Below are positions 14,078 through 26,367 of a stretch of DNA of 64,000 bases, piece by piece (positions within the stretch are counted from its first letter, which is position 1; each line of letters starts with the position of its first letter). The stretch is taken from the NCBI GenBank assembly GCA_014706295.1, contig JACSVZ010000007.1, positions 50,358,975-50,422,974 of the forward strand, written 5' to 3'. The DNA is from Lycocorax pyrrhopterus obiensis (Eukaryota > Chordata > Aves > Passeriformes > Paradisaeidae). The position numbers were made by a program, and so were the translations under genes. The notes under the pieces were generated by a model that was given only the letters and a program-made list of their open reading frames with translations, did no database searches and was not told the DNA's origin.

Positions 14078-14410
14078 GTAATGCTGATAATTTATCTAAA
14101 GCTGCTGAGCTGGCACAGTTGGCCTAGAGACTTATGGCTGACAATCACTTCATACTGAGAAACCCCTGCCCCACTTTTTAACCATAGGGTATTGCGACAT
14201 ATGACCCCTTGGAGTGTGTGTGGAAATTCCTCCCTTGAGTGGAGACCCCTCTCTAGGTTACTCCTTGAGGTTGGGAAAAAGAGATTTGTTCACGGTCATT
14301 GGTATGGGTGTGTAACATAAATCCCTACTTCACAATTATTTTGCCAACTTTGATATCGTGGCTTGGATATTGCTTCAATAAATAGTGCACTGTATTAGTA
14401 GCTATAGCTA
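14078..14410 (+). mobile_element. probable ERVL-like solo LTR
   Basis: Unusual homogeneous sequence around 14150-14400 (gagaaacccctgccccactt, ggtattgcgacatatgaccc, ggtatgggtgtgtaacataa) ends with a poly(A) signal AATAAA at 14377-14382 and a short tail. The style matches avian ERV LTRs, from memory. The 5' boundary and target duplication are not resolved. Confidence 0.5.
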
Positions 14411-14530
14411 TCTAAATAATAGATAATTAATGGACTAAATAATAGTGATTAATATATTTTAGACTAATAATTATCATCATCCATTTAAATAAATAATTAA
14501 TTTTATTCACATAAATATATATATGATTTT
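14395..14530. repeat. AT-rich tract
   Basis: About 135 bp of very high AT content with many overlapping small palindromes (tagctatagcta, ataatta, tatatatat) immediately follow the LTR-like segment. It may be a degenerate simple repeat or a matrix-attachment-type region; the function is unknown. Confidence 0.6.
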
Positions 14531-16198
14531 CCATCCCTAATCCTATGTGACAAAGTCATGTAAAGGCTCAACTGCACCTATATAGTCCTTTAGACATAAA
14601 TTGGTGACTAATTCTGCAGCTAATATTGGATCATTGGAATTATCGTGATTTAGACTCATGAAGAAAAAGATGTAACTTAGCCAATACTTCCCAGATACAG
14701 TATAAAAGATTTTGATTTTTCCCCCCATTGTAAAAGTGCACATCCACACATGATTCATGCACAAGAGCATCCCACAGTCATCAACAGAGCCAGTATTCTC
14801 ACTATTTTCAGTAAAAGTTGTTTGACTGAGTCAGAGAAGGCTACTGTGGAAATCATTAAGAAACTTTTATTTGACAGAATCATCCAAGTGCTAAAACATG
14901 GACACAATAAACAGACGGGAACCTAAAGAAATTAATGGAAATCATTAGGGAAACTAAATATTCTGGGCAAAGGCTGAACTGGACATGGTGTCATGCGGGG
15001 CTGAAGAGAAATAAAACTTTAGAGAGGAGGTTGGAGAAGAATTGCAACTCTAGTAAAACCAGACTAATACAGAGAAACTGCAATATAAACAATATTTAGT
15101 GATGAAAAATCAAGGGAGATACGATATGCCAGCATTTTATAACACCTTTACACTTGTGAAGAATCAGCTTAAATTTCTTTAGACGTGCACAGACAGACAC
15201 GCAGACAGAGGCACACTAGATATTCTAGTTTTTGGCATGAGGCACTCCAGTTACTTGTAAAAAGCGAAAAGCACAAGGGAAACAATGCACACACTTCCCC
15301 ATAGATAAAAGACTTTTAGGGTCTCCACACTTGGACTGAGAAGATCTGGACATTTCCCTGGATCATCTATAGATTTGTGGAGTGGGTTATTAAAGCTCTC
15401 AAATATCATAGAATTAGAGTGATACTGCTGCGTTTGTATGAAGGCCATGAAATCTAAAGGGCAGAAATGTGGGGTTTTTATTTATGTTTCTTTTAAGGAA
15501 AATCCCATCCTCCCCTGAGGTACCATGTGTCATTCCACTCACTGCTGTAGTAGCAGTCAGGTGTGGTATTCCCGTATCTGCTTGCCAACACATCCCTTCC
15601 GAGCCGAAGTCCCCTCACTATCAGAGGAAAGAAAGGGATAGTCCCTTTTCCTGCCCTTCCACAGCCACAAGACAAAACTGGGAAGGTGTTTATATGTATC
15701 AGGACCCAGCAAGACAGACCAGACAGACTGCAGCCAGCGTATTTATTCCTTCTAAGGGTACCTCTCATACCAAAGTCAAAAGGCTACTCATACTCCGAGC
15801 TCTGTTAAAATCTAAGAACACGCAACAGTAAAACAGCTCAAGCAGCTTTTGTTCCAAACAGACTTGTCAAGGGAAAATGTAAAGAGATGAACTCATCTTC
15901 TCATCTTTGTGCTTCAAACAATCCTTTCTGCAGTTCAGTTGTCATTTGTCTTGCACATGTTTATGTTTGCACATATTTGTGTCATTACAGCTGATTACAA
16001 AGTTGATAAGTCATCCATATTTCATTAAGGAAGACAGGAGCAGTCAGAAAGAAACTGGTGAAAGTGCTGGACAGCTGATAATCAGTTTTTAAAAAATAAA
16101 AAAATTGTGAGTTGGATTTTTAAAAATGCCCAAGTTTGCCTCTCATACAGATTAAATCATGAAAAAAGGAGAGGTTTATTCCTAAAACAAGTACATGT
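14531..16198. other. intergenic, no gene seen
   Basis: No recognised element. ORFs of 65-120 codons (15251-15448 minus, 15469-15831 plus) have no supporting motifs. Confidence 0.45.
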
Positions 16199-16535
16199 AG
16201 AGATAGGACTAGGAGCAGTGGCTTTAAATTAAAAAAGTGGAGGTTTAGATTAGATATTAGGAAGAAATTTTTTATTTTTAAGGGGGAAAGGCACTGGAAC
16301 ACGTTGCCCAGACAAGTTTTAGATGTTCCATCCCTGGAAGTATTCAAGGCCAGGTTGGATGGGGCTTTCCCAGAGAAATTTTAGATGTTCCATCCCTGGA
16401 AGTATTTAAGGCTAAGTTGGATGGGGCTTTGAGCAACCTGGTCTAGTGACAGGTGTCCCTGCTCATGACAAGGATGTTAGAACTACATGGTCTTTAAGGT
16501 CCTTTCCAAACCATTCTATGACTCTGACTCCATGT
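16199..16535 (+). mobile_element. CR1 LINE 3' fragment with internal tandem duplication
   Basis: Sense CR1 3' UTR: ataggactaggagcagtggc, then tttagattagatattagga, ggcactggaacacgttgccc and finally ggtcctttccaaaccattct with a ctatgactctgac tail. The CR1 segment ttttagatgttccatccctg through gttggatggggcttt occurs twice, from 16317 and from 16379 (62-bp offset), where a normal CR1 has it once. Confidence 0.9.
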
Positions 16536-17115
16536 CTTCCAAAGGTGGGTTTGTATTTCTTCTTCAAGTGCATTTCCAATTAGAAATTTAATGTGGCAGA
16601 AAGCATGTATCATTTCAGTTTGTAATAAATAAATGCTGCTGAGTATTGAATTTCCGGTTGAATGCTGAATTTCCTGCAAAAATGCAGTATTCAACAGTAA
16701 AATCAAAATTCTTTCAAGCTCTCCAAAATTGCTCCTTGATTGTAAAGGATGCCCTAGAACTAAGCTGGGAAAAAGGGGGAAATGTTGGGACACGAGAGAA
16801 AAAGAAGCTGTGGCTAATTTTTTTGCTGACCTTTAGAAACCTCTCCCTGTTCTGACTTGTGTCAACATTCTCAGTAAGCGTAGAGCGACCTATTCTTCTG
16901 AAGTTAGCCTCTGAAAAAAATGACCACTTTTACCAATAGAAGAGCCTGTCTGAAAATAATTTTTTACTAATGGTCTTTATCAACACAGTTTTATGCTAAG
17001 CTGATCTTTCCTAGGAAAGAGGCCTGGATGGGAGGAGAGGGAGGGTGATTGTTTAATTTCTGGAAGAAATCCAAAAGCTGAGTTCTAGAAGCTATTTAAC
17101 TTGATGTCATGCAGC
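16536..17115. other. intergenic, no gene seen
   Basis: AT-rich sequence between the CR1 fragment and the ERVK-type LTR, with no coding exon or RNA gene recognised. Confidence 0.5.
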
Positions 17116-17774
17116 GTCATTTGTCGCGCTGACCACTGGCCGCCCGGAGGCCTGGCAGACGACTTGCTATGGTGTCCCAGTCAGGGGGAACCACTCTGTG
17201 CAAGGCTGATTGGAATCCGCTCTCTAGGGAGCCTTCTGCCCTCAGCTCTCAGGGAGCGGGCTGCAGTCTGGGTGTTGCCCAGCAACCGATGGAGGCAAAG
17301 GAGGAGAGAAGGGCTCTTCGTTGCAGCAGTGTCCGCTTTATTGCCGGGGGAAGAAGCAACAAGACGAGCCCCGAGAACGGCTGGGGGGCAGTTTTCAAAC
17401 AGGGGAGACTCAGGGGTGGATCCAAGGGAAGACCAATAGGGAATTGATGGGGAATGACAGAGAACCAATGGGGAATAACAAGGGGAGGAACTTACATAGG
17501 CAAGCCAATGGGGTTTACAACAGAGATGAACTTTCTAGAACATAATTAACTAAGCAATGAGATACATGAATATGCAAAAGGAACTTAACCAATTGAGAAC
17601 TGAGGAACAAAGAACTAGCTAGAACAGTAGGAGGAGATGCCTCTAAGGGTGACACCCAGGGGGAGGAACCCTCAGGCCTCGGTGCCGCCCTCAGAACCAC
17701 TGTCATGAGTGGGGAAGTCAACCCACTGAATGCCTTCAGGCCTGCCAATGGGCTGGGTTACCGCAACAGTCATT
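17116..17774 (-). mobile_element. solo LTR, ERVK-type, with perfect 6-bp target duplication
   Basis: The LTR runs 17122-17768 (647 bp), starting TGTCGCGC and ending CCGCAACA on the + strand, flanked by the direct repeat GTCATT at 17116-17121 and 17769-17774. Six-base duplications are typical of beta-type (ERVK) integrases. Transcription would be on the minus strand: the complement carries AATAAA (17337-17342), with CCAAT-type boxes (CATTGG, TATTGG) upstream around 17430-17520. It is GC-richer than its surroundings and has no gag/pol/env, so it is a solo LTR left by LTR-LTR recombination. The intact duplication suggests a fairly young insertion. Several ORFs of 70-112 codons in it are incidental. 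Confidence 0.9.
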
Positions 17775-18483
17775 AACTGACTAAAAATGATACCAAAAAT
17801 TAGTACTATGTCACATCTACTTTTGCTTAAAATCTGGCTGGCAGAATTCCAGGATTTCTGTGAGAATTCTCTAGTGGACATTTATACTTCTACAAAGTTT
17901 TCTTGCTTTCAGATTTTCATCAGTGAACAGAAGAAATCGCTTGTTAATAGGTTTTCAAAAAGGGATCAAAATTATCTATTTTTTCCATCTTTTTTTTCTG
18001 TTATAACCTGGGCAAAAAGAAGTTAGCGTCTTCTATTGGCCACTTATTTAATGCAATCCTTGAATGTTTCATTGAGGGATGGCTAAGAAGAAAAGAAATG
18101 TTATAGCTCTTCTTTGACAGTGGTAAGAAAGAGGTCCAGTTCTGTTTCAAAAGTGTGTTTTGTCCAGTTCTGAGGCCAGCTGGGGAGAACAAAAGTATGT
18201 CAGAGAAGATTTAGAAAAGAGTTGTTCAATAGTGGGAAACCTACTTCATAGCTCTGTCTTTATAACTTCTCGAAGAAAAGGTGCAGAAATAACTGCATCA
18301 CAGAATACAGCTACCTACACAGAGAACAAAACTTCAGTGAAGGTTTCTACAATACGGCAGACAAAGGTGTAAGAACTTCCAGTGCTTGGAAGACACACAC
18401 ATAGACACCAGGTCTGTGAAGCAAGCAGTCCTGAAAAACTTTTCACATTTTCATAGGATCCTCATCTCTGGAGCTGCCAGAAT
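17775..18483. other. intergenic, no gene seen
   Basis: No recognised gene or repeat between the ERVK-type LTR and the long antisense CR1. Confidence 0.5.
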
Positions 18484-19655
18484 TTCACAGAAGGACAGAA
18501 TTTTGTTAAAAATAGTCTGAAGGTCAGCTAGCTCAACCCTCTGCTCAAGGCAAGATAACTTCAAAGTTAGAAGATCAGATTCCTCAGAGCTCTGTCTAGA
18601 TGAGTTTTGAATATCTTCAAGGACAGAAACTTCGCAATCTCTCTGTGCGACATGTTCCACTCTTCAACAAATCTTTTCCCAATAGGAAACAGGAACTTTC
18701 CATGATGCATTTCTTATCCCCTCCTTCTTGTCCATTAGCATTGACACCTGAGAAGAGTCTGGATTTCTGTTCTATAACAACCACCCACTACACTGTTTAA
18801 CGTGGCAAGTATCCCCCTTCAAACTCCTCTTGTTCTGGATTAAGAAAACCACTTCCGTCAGCCTCCTCTTAGAGTGTCACATATTTCAGCCCCTTTGTCA
18901 TCTCAGTGGGCCTTCTTTGGACTCCTTCCAGCTTCCAGTTTGTAAATCTCTCTTGAGGGTAGGAGTGGGTGGAAATGGAGATATGACTCTAGAGGCAGCC
19001 TCAAATTTGCAGGGCAGAGGAGAAAAATTTCATCAACCTGCTGGTTATGCTCTTACTGACTGACCAGTATGCTGCAAGACTTCATTGTTAAAGGATACAT
19101 TGCTGACTCATGTTGGACCTGCTGTTCAGTAGGATCCTCGAGATCTTCTGCAATGCTGTTACCTGGTTAGCCCACCTACAGCCTGTACTGAGCCTGGGGC
19201 TGTTCACCCCAGATGCTCACATCTTTGTTGAATTGGCCAAGTTTTCCATCAGCCAGCTCCTCTAGACTTTTGAGGTATCTCTTCCCTTTATCAGTATCCT
19301 GTCCCTTCCCCTCTCCCATAGCTTGGTGTCATCCTTAAGCTTGGCAGGAGCTCTTTTCTATCATTCAGGTTGTTGATGAACACATTAAGCAGTGGCAAAA
19401 CACTGACATTGGATTACTGCCCATTACCTTCTGAGCCTGGTGGCCCATCCAGTTTTTCATGTACATTGTAGCTCCCTCAACAAGTCTCTACCTACCCAGT
19501 TCATTTATAAGAATATAGTTCATAGAATTAGGATCAAATAACCTGATAGAATCAAGACAAACAACATTCACTACTCTCCCTTTTCCACTCAGTCAGCTGC
19601 CATTTCCTCAGAGAAGGCAATTCAGACCATCAGGCACCATTTGACCCTGGTATAT
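18484..19655 (-). mobile_element. long diverged CR1 LINE copy, antisense
   Basis: Reading the + strand gives the reverse complement of CR1 from its 3' end into the reverse-transcriptase region. Landmarks in order: cacagaaggacagaattttg, gctcaaccctctgctcaagg, gagttttgaatatcttcaag, acctgagaagagtctggatt, ccttctttggactccttcca, agcctgtactgagcctgggg, ttgttgatgaacacattaag, aacaacattcactactctcc and ccatttgaccctggtat. The coding part is full of stops and indels, so it is an old dead copy. Confidence 0.88.
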
Positions 19656-22600
19656 GTGTGTTGAGTATTCCCAACCACTTTCTTATTCGTGTGCTTGGAA
19701 ACAATTGAATTTTCTCCACAGTACTCTCGGGACTAAAGTGAAGATAAGCAGAATGCAATTTTCAGATCCTCTCTATGCCTTTGGTTCTTCTGCTATGGTT
19801 AACATGGATTGTCCACCCAATAAGCATTTAGCTACAGGCATTAAAAAACAATGTTGAATCAATAAACAATTTAAATCTATTGTGGTCTCACTTAAAATTG
19901 AGGTGGATAAGAGTAAATGCTAGCCTCAATTTTCCTTGTCTACTCATGCTGGGTAGTAGTGAAAAAAGAAATAGACAATACATGATGTATTGTTTGACTT
20001 TGGGCAAATATAATCTTCACTGCTGTGAAGCAGACCGTGGTTAGACTGGGGAAAGGCAACAAAATGGTATCAGGTGTATTTGCTTATTTTCTCTTGCTCC
20101 TACAATCCCTTCAATCTCACTACTTCACTGTTTCATCCCGTATTCTTCTTTGCTGTCCTATCTGTTGTTACTGCCTACCATTTGGTGTGGAAACATACGA
20201 GCAATTATTTGGTTTCTGTATCCAATTAATTCTTATAAATAAATAAATAAGCAAGCCCCATGGTATTATAGTAAGGAGCGGAAACACATTTTTTTTCTGC
20301 AATTGTTTACAAAGAATATTTAGTAAATCACTTTTCTGCTAGAGTTAGGGCACACACCTTCAGGACAGAGAACTATAATGTCTCATTTGAGCCAAATGAG
20401 AAGGATATGGTTCCACTTTATTAATTTAGTCTCACTCTTATGTCAACTTAGCCCTGGAGAGGGTTGCAACAGCACTATTAAGGTTGGAATTAAATAAATA
20501 TAAATGCAAAGACATGTTTGTAAATGGAGCAAAAGGAACCACAAAGCAGGGATTAAGCATGACATGCAACAGCAACAGCGCAAAATTAACACCGGTAAAA
20601 CTGGTAAACGCTGAAGAATGTGCTGCTCATACCCAGATCATGGCAGGGGTGACTCACTAGCTGTGGGCCTGTGCTCTGGTGGAAGAGAGGGGTTTGATGA
20701 GTTTATAGCCCATAATAGTTTATAGTGCCATTTCTCTTCTTGTTATTGAAACAAGAATATACTCTGTAGCCAGAAGATGCCCAAACCAAGAAAACAACAC
20801 AGCATTCATCATCCTCAATGTCACGCACAAATAATCCCCATCAGACTACTTGGACACAGATTTCTAGGAGATTATGGATATGAAACCAAAGACTCACGTT
20901 ATCCAGAAACAAAAATAACCTCTCCCTTCTCCAATCTCACAAAGCTTGGGACACAATGGTTTTGTGTCCCTTTCCCCACTCTTCCCAGAAGAAAATAAAT
21001 GCTTAGAATGAAATCAAGCCTGCTATTGCAGGGGTGTTACTAGACACTGAGAAAAAGCTGAAAATAATTCACACATATCACAATTTGTAGCAGGAATTAG
21101 TCCCTGCCAGCCAATTGTCACAATAAGAAGTTTACAAAGATAACAATTTTCATATTGAAGCTCCAGAACTGCTTGGAGCTACTCCTCTTTAGGATTTAGT
21201 TATTATGATCATCAAATCCTTGCCTTACATATCTTTAGAGAGATAATTTGGATATTACTAAGTTATGATGGCCACATCTGTTTAATTTTCATAGCATTAC
21301 TAACACAGAAAAGGTTTAAACCACTCATTCCTCTGTTCCCTGCATACAGTGCCTGAGTCAGCCTATGGTTCAAGCCCTTGAGCAGCTCATGACCACCCTG
21401 CTGCCAAAAGCAAAATCCCCTGTCACTGTTCTGACTCAACAAAGTGCCCAGTCGAAAGTTCCATTTTCCACACTTGATTTTAGCACTAATCAGTTCCATC
21501 CTTGCAGGAAAACACCTCTGGATTAATTTCAAAATCCTCTACTAAACAAACTGCTTTGAAAGTGTTATAAAAGTCAGACCCATCCCTTCCCCTATAATAA
21601 GTGATTTGTATTAACACTTGGTAGGTGTGTGGATAAACCCCATAGTTACAGCTCCTAAGTATGGTCAGTTTGTCTGGAACTGCAGTATATCTTAAAATTT
21701 CAGCTTGAGACTGTGCCATTTTAATGCAGCTCCTAAGAACGAGACAACAGGAGGAGCTGTGTCTTTTCATCACCTGAAGGATCAATGTGACACTGCAAAG
21801 TTCAGTAGAGTGCATCAATCAGCATTGCAGTGTCTCCCTGTCAGCAAAACAATGCCATAAGGAGACAACAGTACCTACGTGCTGTTTGAGAGCAAAACAA
21901 AAAGCATCAGAATAAAATTACCTGTGGAAAGTTGCAAAAATAAGTTGCCAATAAAATAAGCTCTTTCATGGGGTATACTGCAAAAACATCAACTGCCTTC
22001 AAAGTGTTGTGTTAGAATATTTGTACCTAAGCCTTAATTTCCCCTAGGTTCAGCCTGTATGGATCTAAATGTCTATTAAGTCTGCAGCAGTTCGCCAAAT
22101 CTGGGAAGTCAAAAAGTTTTCATATAAACAATACAAGACCCAGACATAAACAGAATGTATTGTTCCCTGAGGTATAGGGCTGTTTTTGACTGAAAATCCA
22201 TTAGCTTTTCAAAATAAAAAAAATAAATAAAATATAAACTGTCCAATCATCACAGCATCCCAACTGCAATCACAGCAGTCTTTGTTTTGGCAGATTTTCA
22301 CAGAAAGCACAGGTTATCTGAGTTTGTGCAGAAAATGCTCCATACAGCCATTTAAGCATATGAGAACAAGACTTTTTCATCCACTCATCACCACCCGCAG
22401 AGAAGGCAGGCTGCAAAGAACCAGGGGACATGGCTCTCTTATTTTTGCCCTATCAAGTCGCCAAATTCTGGTAGTCCTTGCTGTGCCACACTGCTACACT
22501 GCTATCCCTTCTGCTATTAACGGGTAGATCATACAGCTACCCTCATATTTGGGCACTCATAACCTCTATTACCACAGCCATTCTCACAGATACAATTTTC

Positions 22601-25224
22601 ATCAGCTAGCTTAAATGGTTATTGCTGCACTTCATACTCATGCACCAAAGAGACCTTGGTTCCTGTGTTTGCATTATGTCTCTCTTAGTGGAACTAAATG
22701 GACTAGCATAAAAGAGCTAAAAAATGAACCAACTGGTGAAATTTTGCCTGAGGAGATCAGGAAGGGAACAGTGTGCACTGGAAATTTTAACAAAGCCCAG
22801 TGCAACTGAGGAGACACACAAAAAATAAAAGTCTCCTTAATCTCTAGCTGAGAGTGACATAGTGTTGAACTACAGCAGTTAACTTGGGCATGTCCAATCC
22901 AAAGGATATTTCAGAAATAGGATGTTTGCTTAGCTCGTGCAACATAACTTCTATGCTTGCAGGGTTGCATACAGACAGCAGCAGGCTTTCTTTGTAAAGT
23001 TCTCTCAGGACACAAAGGAACTCAGCAATCTGAGCACTTCCAATAAGAGTGAAAAAGAGTCTGATTTTAATGAGGAGAACCAGCAAATTTCCTTCCTGAA
23101 TGGGGGAGCTTAATTTGAAGTACATCTGTAACGTTGTTTACAGGATTTCAGTAACTGTGAGGATAGGTGCACAATCCAGGACATCAGTTAGGGGTGGTTT
23201 TTTTTGTTATTTGTTCTTAGGAGATGTTGAATCTTTTTCCTGGTCCTAAGTGGTTGCAATTAATCCCACGCAATGTCTACAAAGGAAAAAAGGAAAAACA
23301 TCCGATGCAAAACAGCAGAAAAGGAATAACATAAACAGTAACACCCTGTGGCACTGTATGTCAGAGCTAAGCCCATACATTAGCATGCAGCGGCGCCCCT
23401 AGGAGAAGCTTGGTGAGATAAAGATGTTCAGGAAGGAAGAAAGAGAGGCAATTCTGCTGCTGTTTGTTTGTACCTTTGATGAAGAGCTATAGAGTTACCA
23501 CTCAGTAGCAGAGATATGCCTGGCGTTGCCGTGAGGATAAGTGTACACAGCATTGGACTGACAGCTCCTTGTGGAGGTAATCACCCCTTCCTTGGAGGTG
23601 CAGCCGTGATTAAGGCTAGAGAAGAAGCTGGGCCACATGTTGTGGTTACAATGATATTCCTTCCAGTTCTGGATGTACAGAAAAAAATCATTCTCATCCC
23701 AGCAGCATTTCCTGCTGCAGCCTAAGCAGACCTATAAAAGGTACAGAAAAGCCTTCTCTGTTCATTCCAGCGTCATTTCCTTCCTCTCATCCAGCGCAGA
23801 TTCAACTTCTGGCTACTCATCTGACTTTTACTACTAAAAGAGCACCATAGCATTCATTGCTCCTCGTGGTTTTCTGTACATGCTTGCAAAGGGATAGCAT
23901 GAGCTCCACTTGGCTACGTCCAAAGATGAATGCTGCCCCTTGCACAGAACTGAAGAAGTTTAATTCTGGATGTGTACCTCTACAATACAATGTATAGAAG
24001 ATCCAGTTTTTGAACAAAAGTGTTTTTCTCCTGGTAAGTAAGCTGCAAGTACTTCCATCAGCACTGTCTTTTTTTCTCTGTTGATATGCTGTAGTCTGTA
24101 CCTTTGATGAAGCGCTATAGAGTCATCTATGTACATCATATAGATGTATCTGTAGTCAAACTTTATCTCCTTAGAGGTCTTTTAGAACTGAACTGATTGT
24201 ACAGTCCTTCAGTAGCTCATACACATTCTAGATCCTGATTAATTCAACCCCCTTTACAATAAGTACCATAATCTTAAATTGTAGAAAGGAAAAAAACCTG
24301 TGTATTTACAAATTACTGAAAAGAGGTTTTGAAATAAATGCAACACATTGAAGGGCCAGAAACACATAGGAGATAAAAAAGCTGTTCTCATTCTAGAAAA
24401 ATATAACTGACCAAAGTGGATGGTTGTTTAAACCCAGGTTGTTTAATCCCAGGAAGTTAAGGCTCAGTGATGATACAAAAACCTTACAAATGCTATAAAA
24501 CTGTGCTGATACAATTTATTTAGGAGAGTCAGATCAGTTCAGGGCAAGGAAAAGGAAATTAATCACCATCCTCTTTAGAGAAAGTTACCTAAATATCCTA
24601 AATAGCTGCTAATTTTAATCACTGAGTCTTGGAAAAACACTGAGTTTGCAGGGGAAGTAATGCACAGACTTAGCTGCAAAAATAGCTTCTTCTAGGAGAC
24701 TGATCAGTGTGTACATACACACACAGAGATTTGAAGAGCAGCACTTATCTGAATGTAGCTTCAGGTAACTTGCATGGCCAATAATGCAAGTCACCTGTTC
24801 ACATGGAGAGTGGGGACTCCTGCTCAAACATCAACAATCAAAGTTCTAAGTCCCTGTCAAAAAGCCAAAGACTGCTTCCTTCTTCCAAATCTGGAATGCA
24901 AACTTGGTGGGCCAAAAAAAGCAAAACATACTTGGAAAAGGTCAGAAATCATGAAGTAAAACTACATGGTAAGATTTTTCTCTTCTAGAAAGTGCTTGCA
25001 ACAGTCCTCAACAACTACCTAGGCAACCAATTCTCCCCTTATACTTACTCTTTACTCACTGTTTGTTGTCTCGAGTTAACAGAATCAAATATTCACATAC
25101 ATCTCTCTCAGTTTCCCAGACAAATGCTAACTGAACAGCAATGCTCCCACGTAACCCAGAGTGTATGCCCAGTTTAAGCAAGGTCAGGTGACATAGGAGG
25201 AATACAGAGATGCTGCTCACCACT
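19656..25224. other. intergenic, no gene seen
   Basis: No gene recognised in 5.6 kb. A short (aaat)n/(taaa)n run lies near 20236-20252. A 27-bp near-identical sequence occurs at 23469-23495 and 24098-24124 (reported separately). Confidence 0.5.
23469..24124. repeat. pair of 27-bp near-identical direct repeats 629 bp apart
   Basis: The sequences at 23469-23495 and 24098-24124 both read tgtacctttgatgaag-N-gctatagagt and differ at one base (a versus c). Flanks show no obvious similarity. I do not recognise the sequence as a known repeat. Confidence 0.7.
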
Positions 25225-26367
25225 GTAGGGAGAAAATTCGTGTGGCCAAAGCTCAACTGGAGTTGAAGCTGCCAGAAATGTGGGGGACAATAAGAAGTTT
25301 TTCCAAATATATTAATTGCAGTAGGCAGTGTGAAAACAACACCAGCCCATTCCAGGATGAGGATGGCCGCCTCAAAAACAGGGACAGGGACAAGGCAGAG
25401 GTGTTTAATGCACTAAACTCTGTCTTCAGCACCAGTGATGGACTAAAGGGATCTCAGTGTCCTGAGCTGGACGACCACGACTGTGAGAATGATCAAACCC
25501 CAGTCAATCTTGAACTCGTGTGGGATCTGCTACTCCAGCTGGCTCCCTATAAAGCTATGGGGCCTGATGGGGTTCATCCTAGAATCCTCAGAGAGCTGAC
25601 TGAGGCAATTGCAAAGCCTCTCTCAATGATTTTCAAGCGATCTTGGGAATCTGGACCTGACTGGAAGTTGGTGAACTTTGTCACGATTTTCAAGATGGGC
25701 AAGAAGGAGGAGTCTAGAAACTACAGACCTGTCAGTCTCACTTGAGTGCCTGGTAAAGTTATGGAGAAGATTATTCTGGAAGGTATTGAAAAACACCTGA
25801 AAGACAATACAGTCCTTGGTCACAGCCAGCAGGACTTCACAAGAGCAAAGTCCTGCTTATCAAACCTGATTTCCTTCTACAACAGGTTAACCCACCTACG
25901 TGGTCTAGAAAAGCCAGTAGGTGTAATCTTTTGGGACTTCAGCAAAGCTTTTGCTACTTTCACAGCATCTTTCCGAAAAAAATGTCCACCCCACAGCTGG
26001 GTAATTGAGTGGTGCACTGGGTAAGAACCTGGCTCACGGGTTGGGCACAAAGGGTTACAGTGAATGGGGTGACATCAGACTGGGGACCTGTCACTAGTGG
26101 GATTCCACAGGGCTCCATCCTCAGCCCTGTGCTCTTCAACACCTTCATTAATGACTTGAACACAGGACTGGAAGGGGATACTAAGTGTTGCCAACCACAC
26201 TAAATTGGGATGAGCCATTGACTTCCCCAAGGGCAGAGAGGCCCTGCAGAGAGACCTCGACAATTAGAGAGAGGGAGAATCACCAATTGTATGAAGTTCA
26301 ACAAGGGAAAATGCTGGATTCTGCGCTTAGGGTGGGGCAACCCTGGTTGTGTGTATTGACTAATAGC
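25225..26367 (+). pseudogene. CR1 LINE reverse transcriptase, inactivated and truncated
   Basis: Sense-strand CR1 ORF2 fragment. Translation from 25242 gives endonuclease-RT linker sequence, then RT motifs: APYKAMGPDGVHPRILREL and NYRPVSLT. A TGA at 25743-25745 interrupts the conserved serine before VPGKVMEKIILEG, and reading continues to FWDFSKAF near 25927-25950. A frameshift follows. Then come the [20 protein letters not shown] block and the catalytic motif, where FADD-T-KL has become VANH-T-KL at 26187-26210, so both active-site aspartates are lost. CR1 similarity ends near 26367, before the 3' UTR, and the 5' end is also missing. It is non-functional. Confidence 0.92.

Noticed and set aside
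15251..15448. Minus-strand 65-codon ORF ending in a hydrophobic stretch that resembles a C-terminal membrane anchor
   Set aside because: No family match, no promoter or splice context, and hydrophobic ends occur by chance in AT-rich DNA.
17101..17545. Overlapping ORFs of 70-112 codons on both strands
   Set aside because: All lie inside the ERVK-type LTR and arise from its GC-rich, stop-poor sequence; none matches a retroviral gene.
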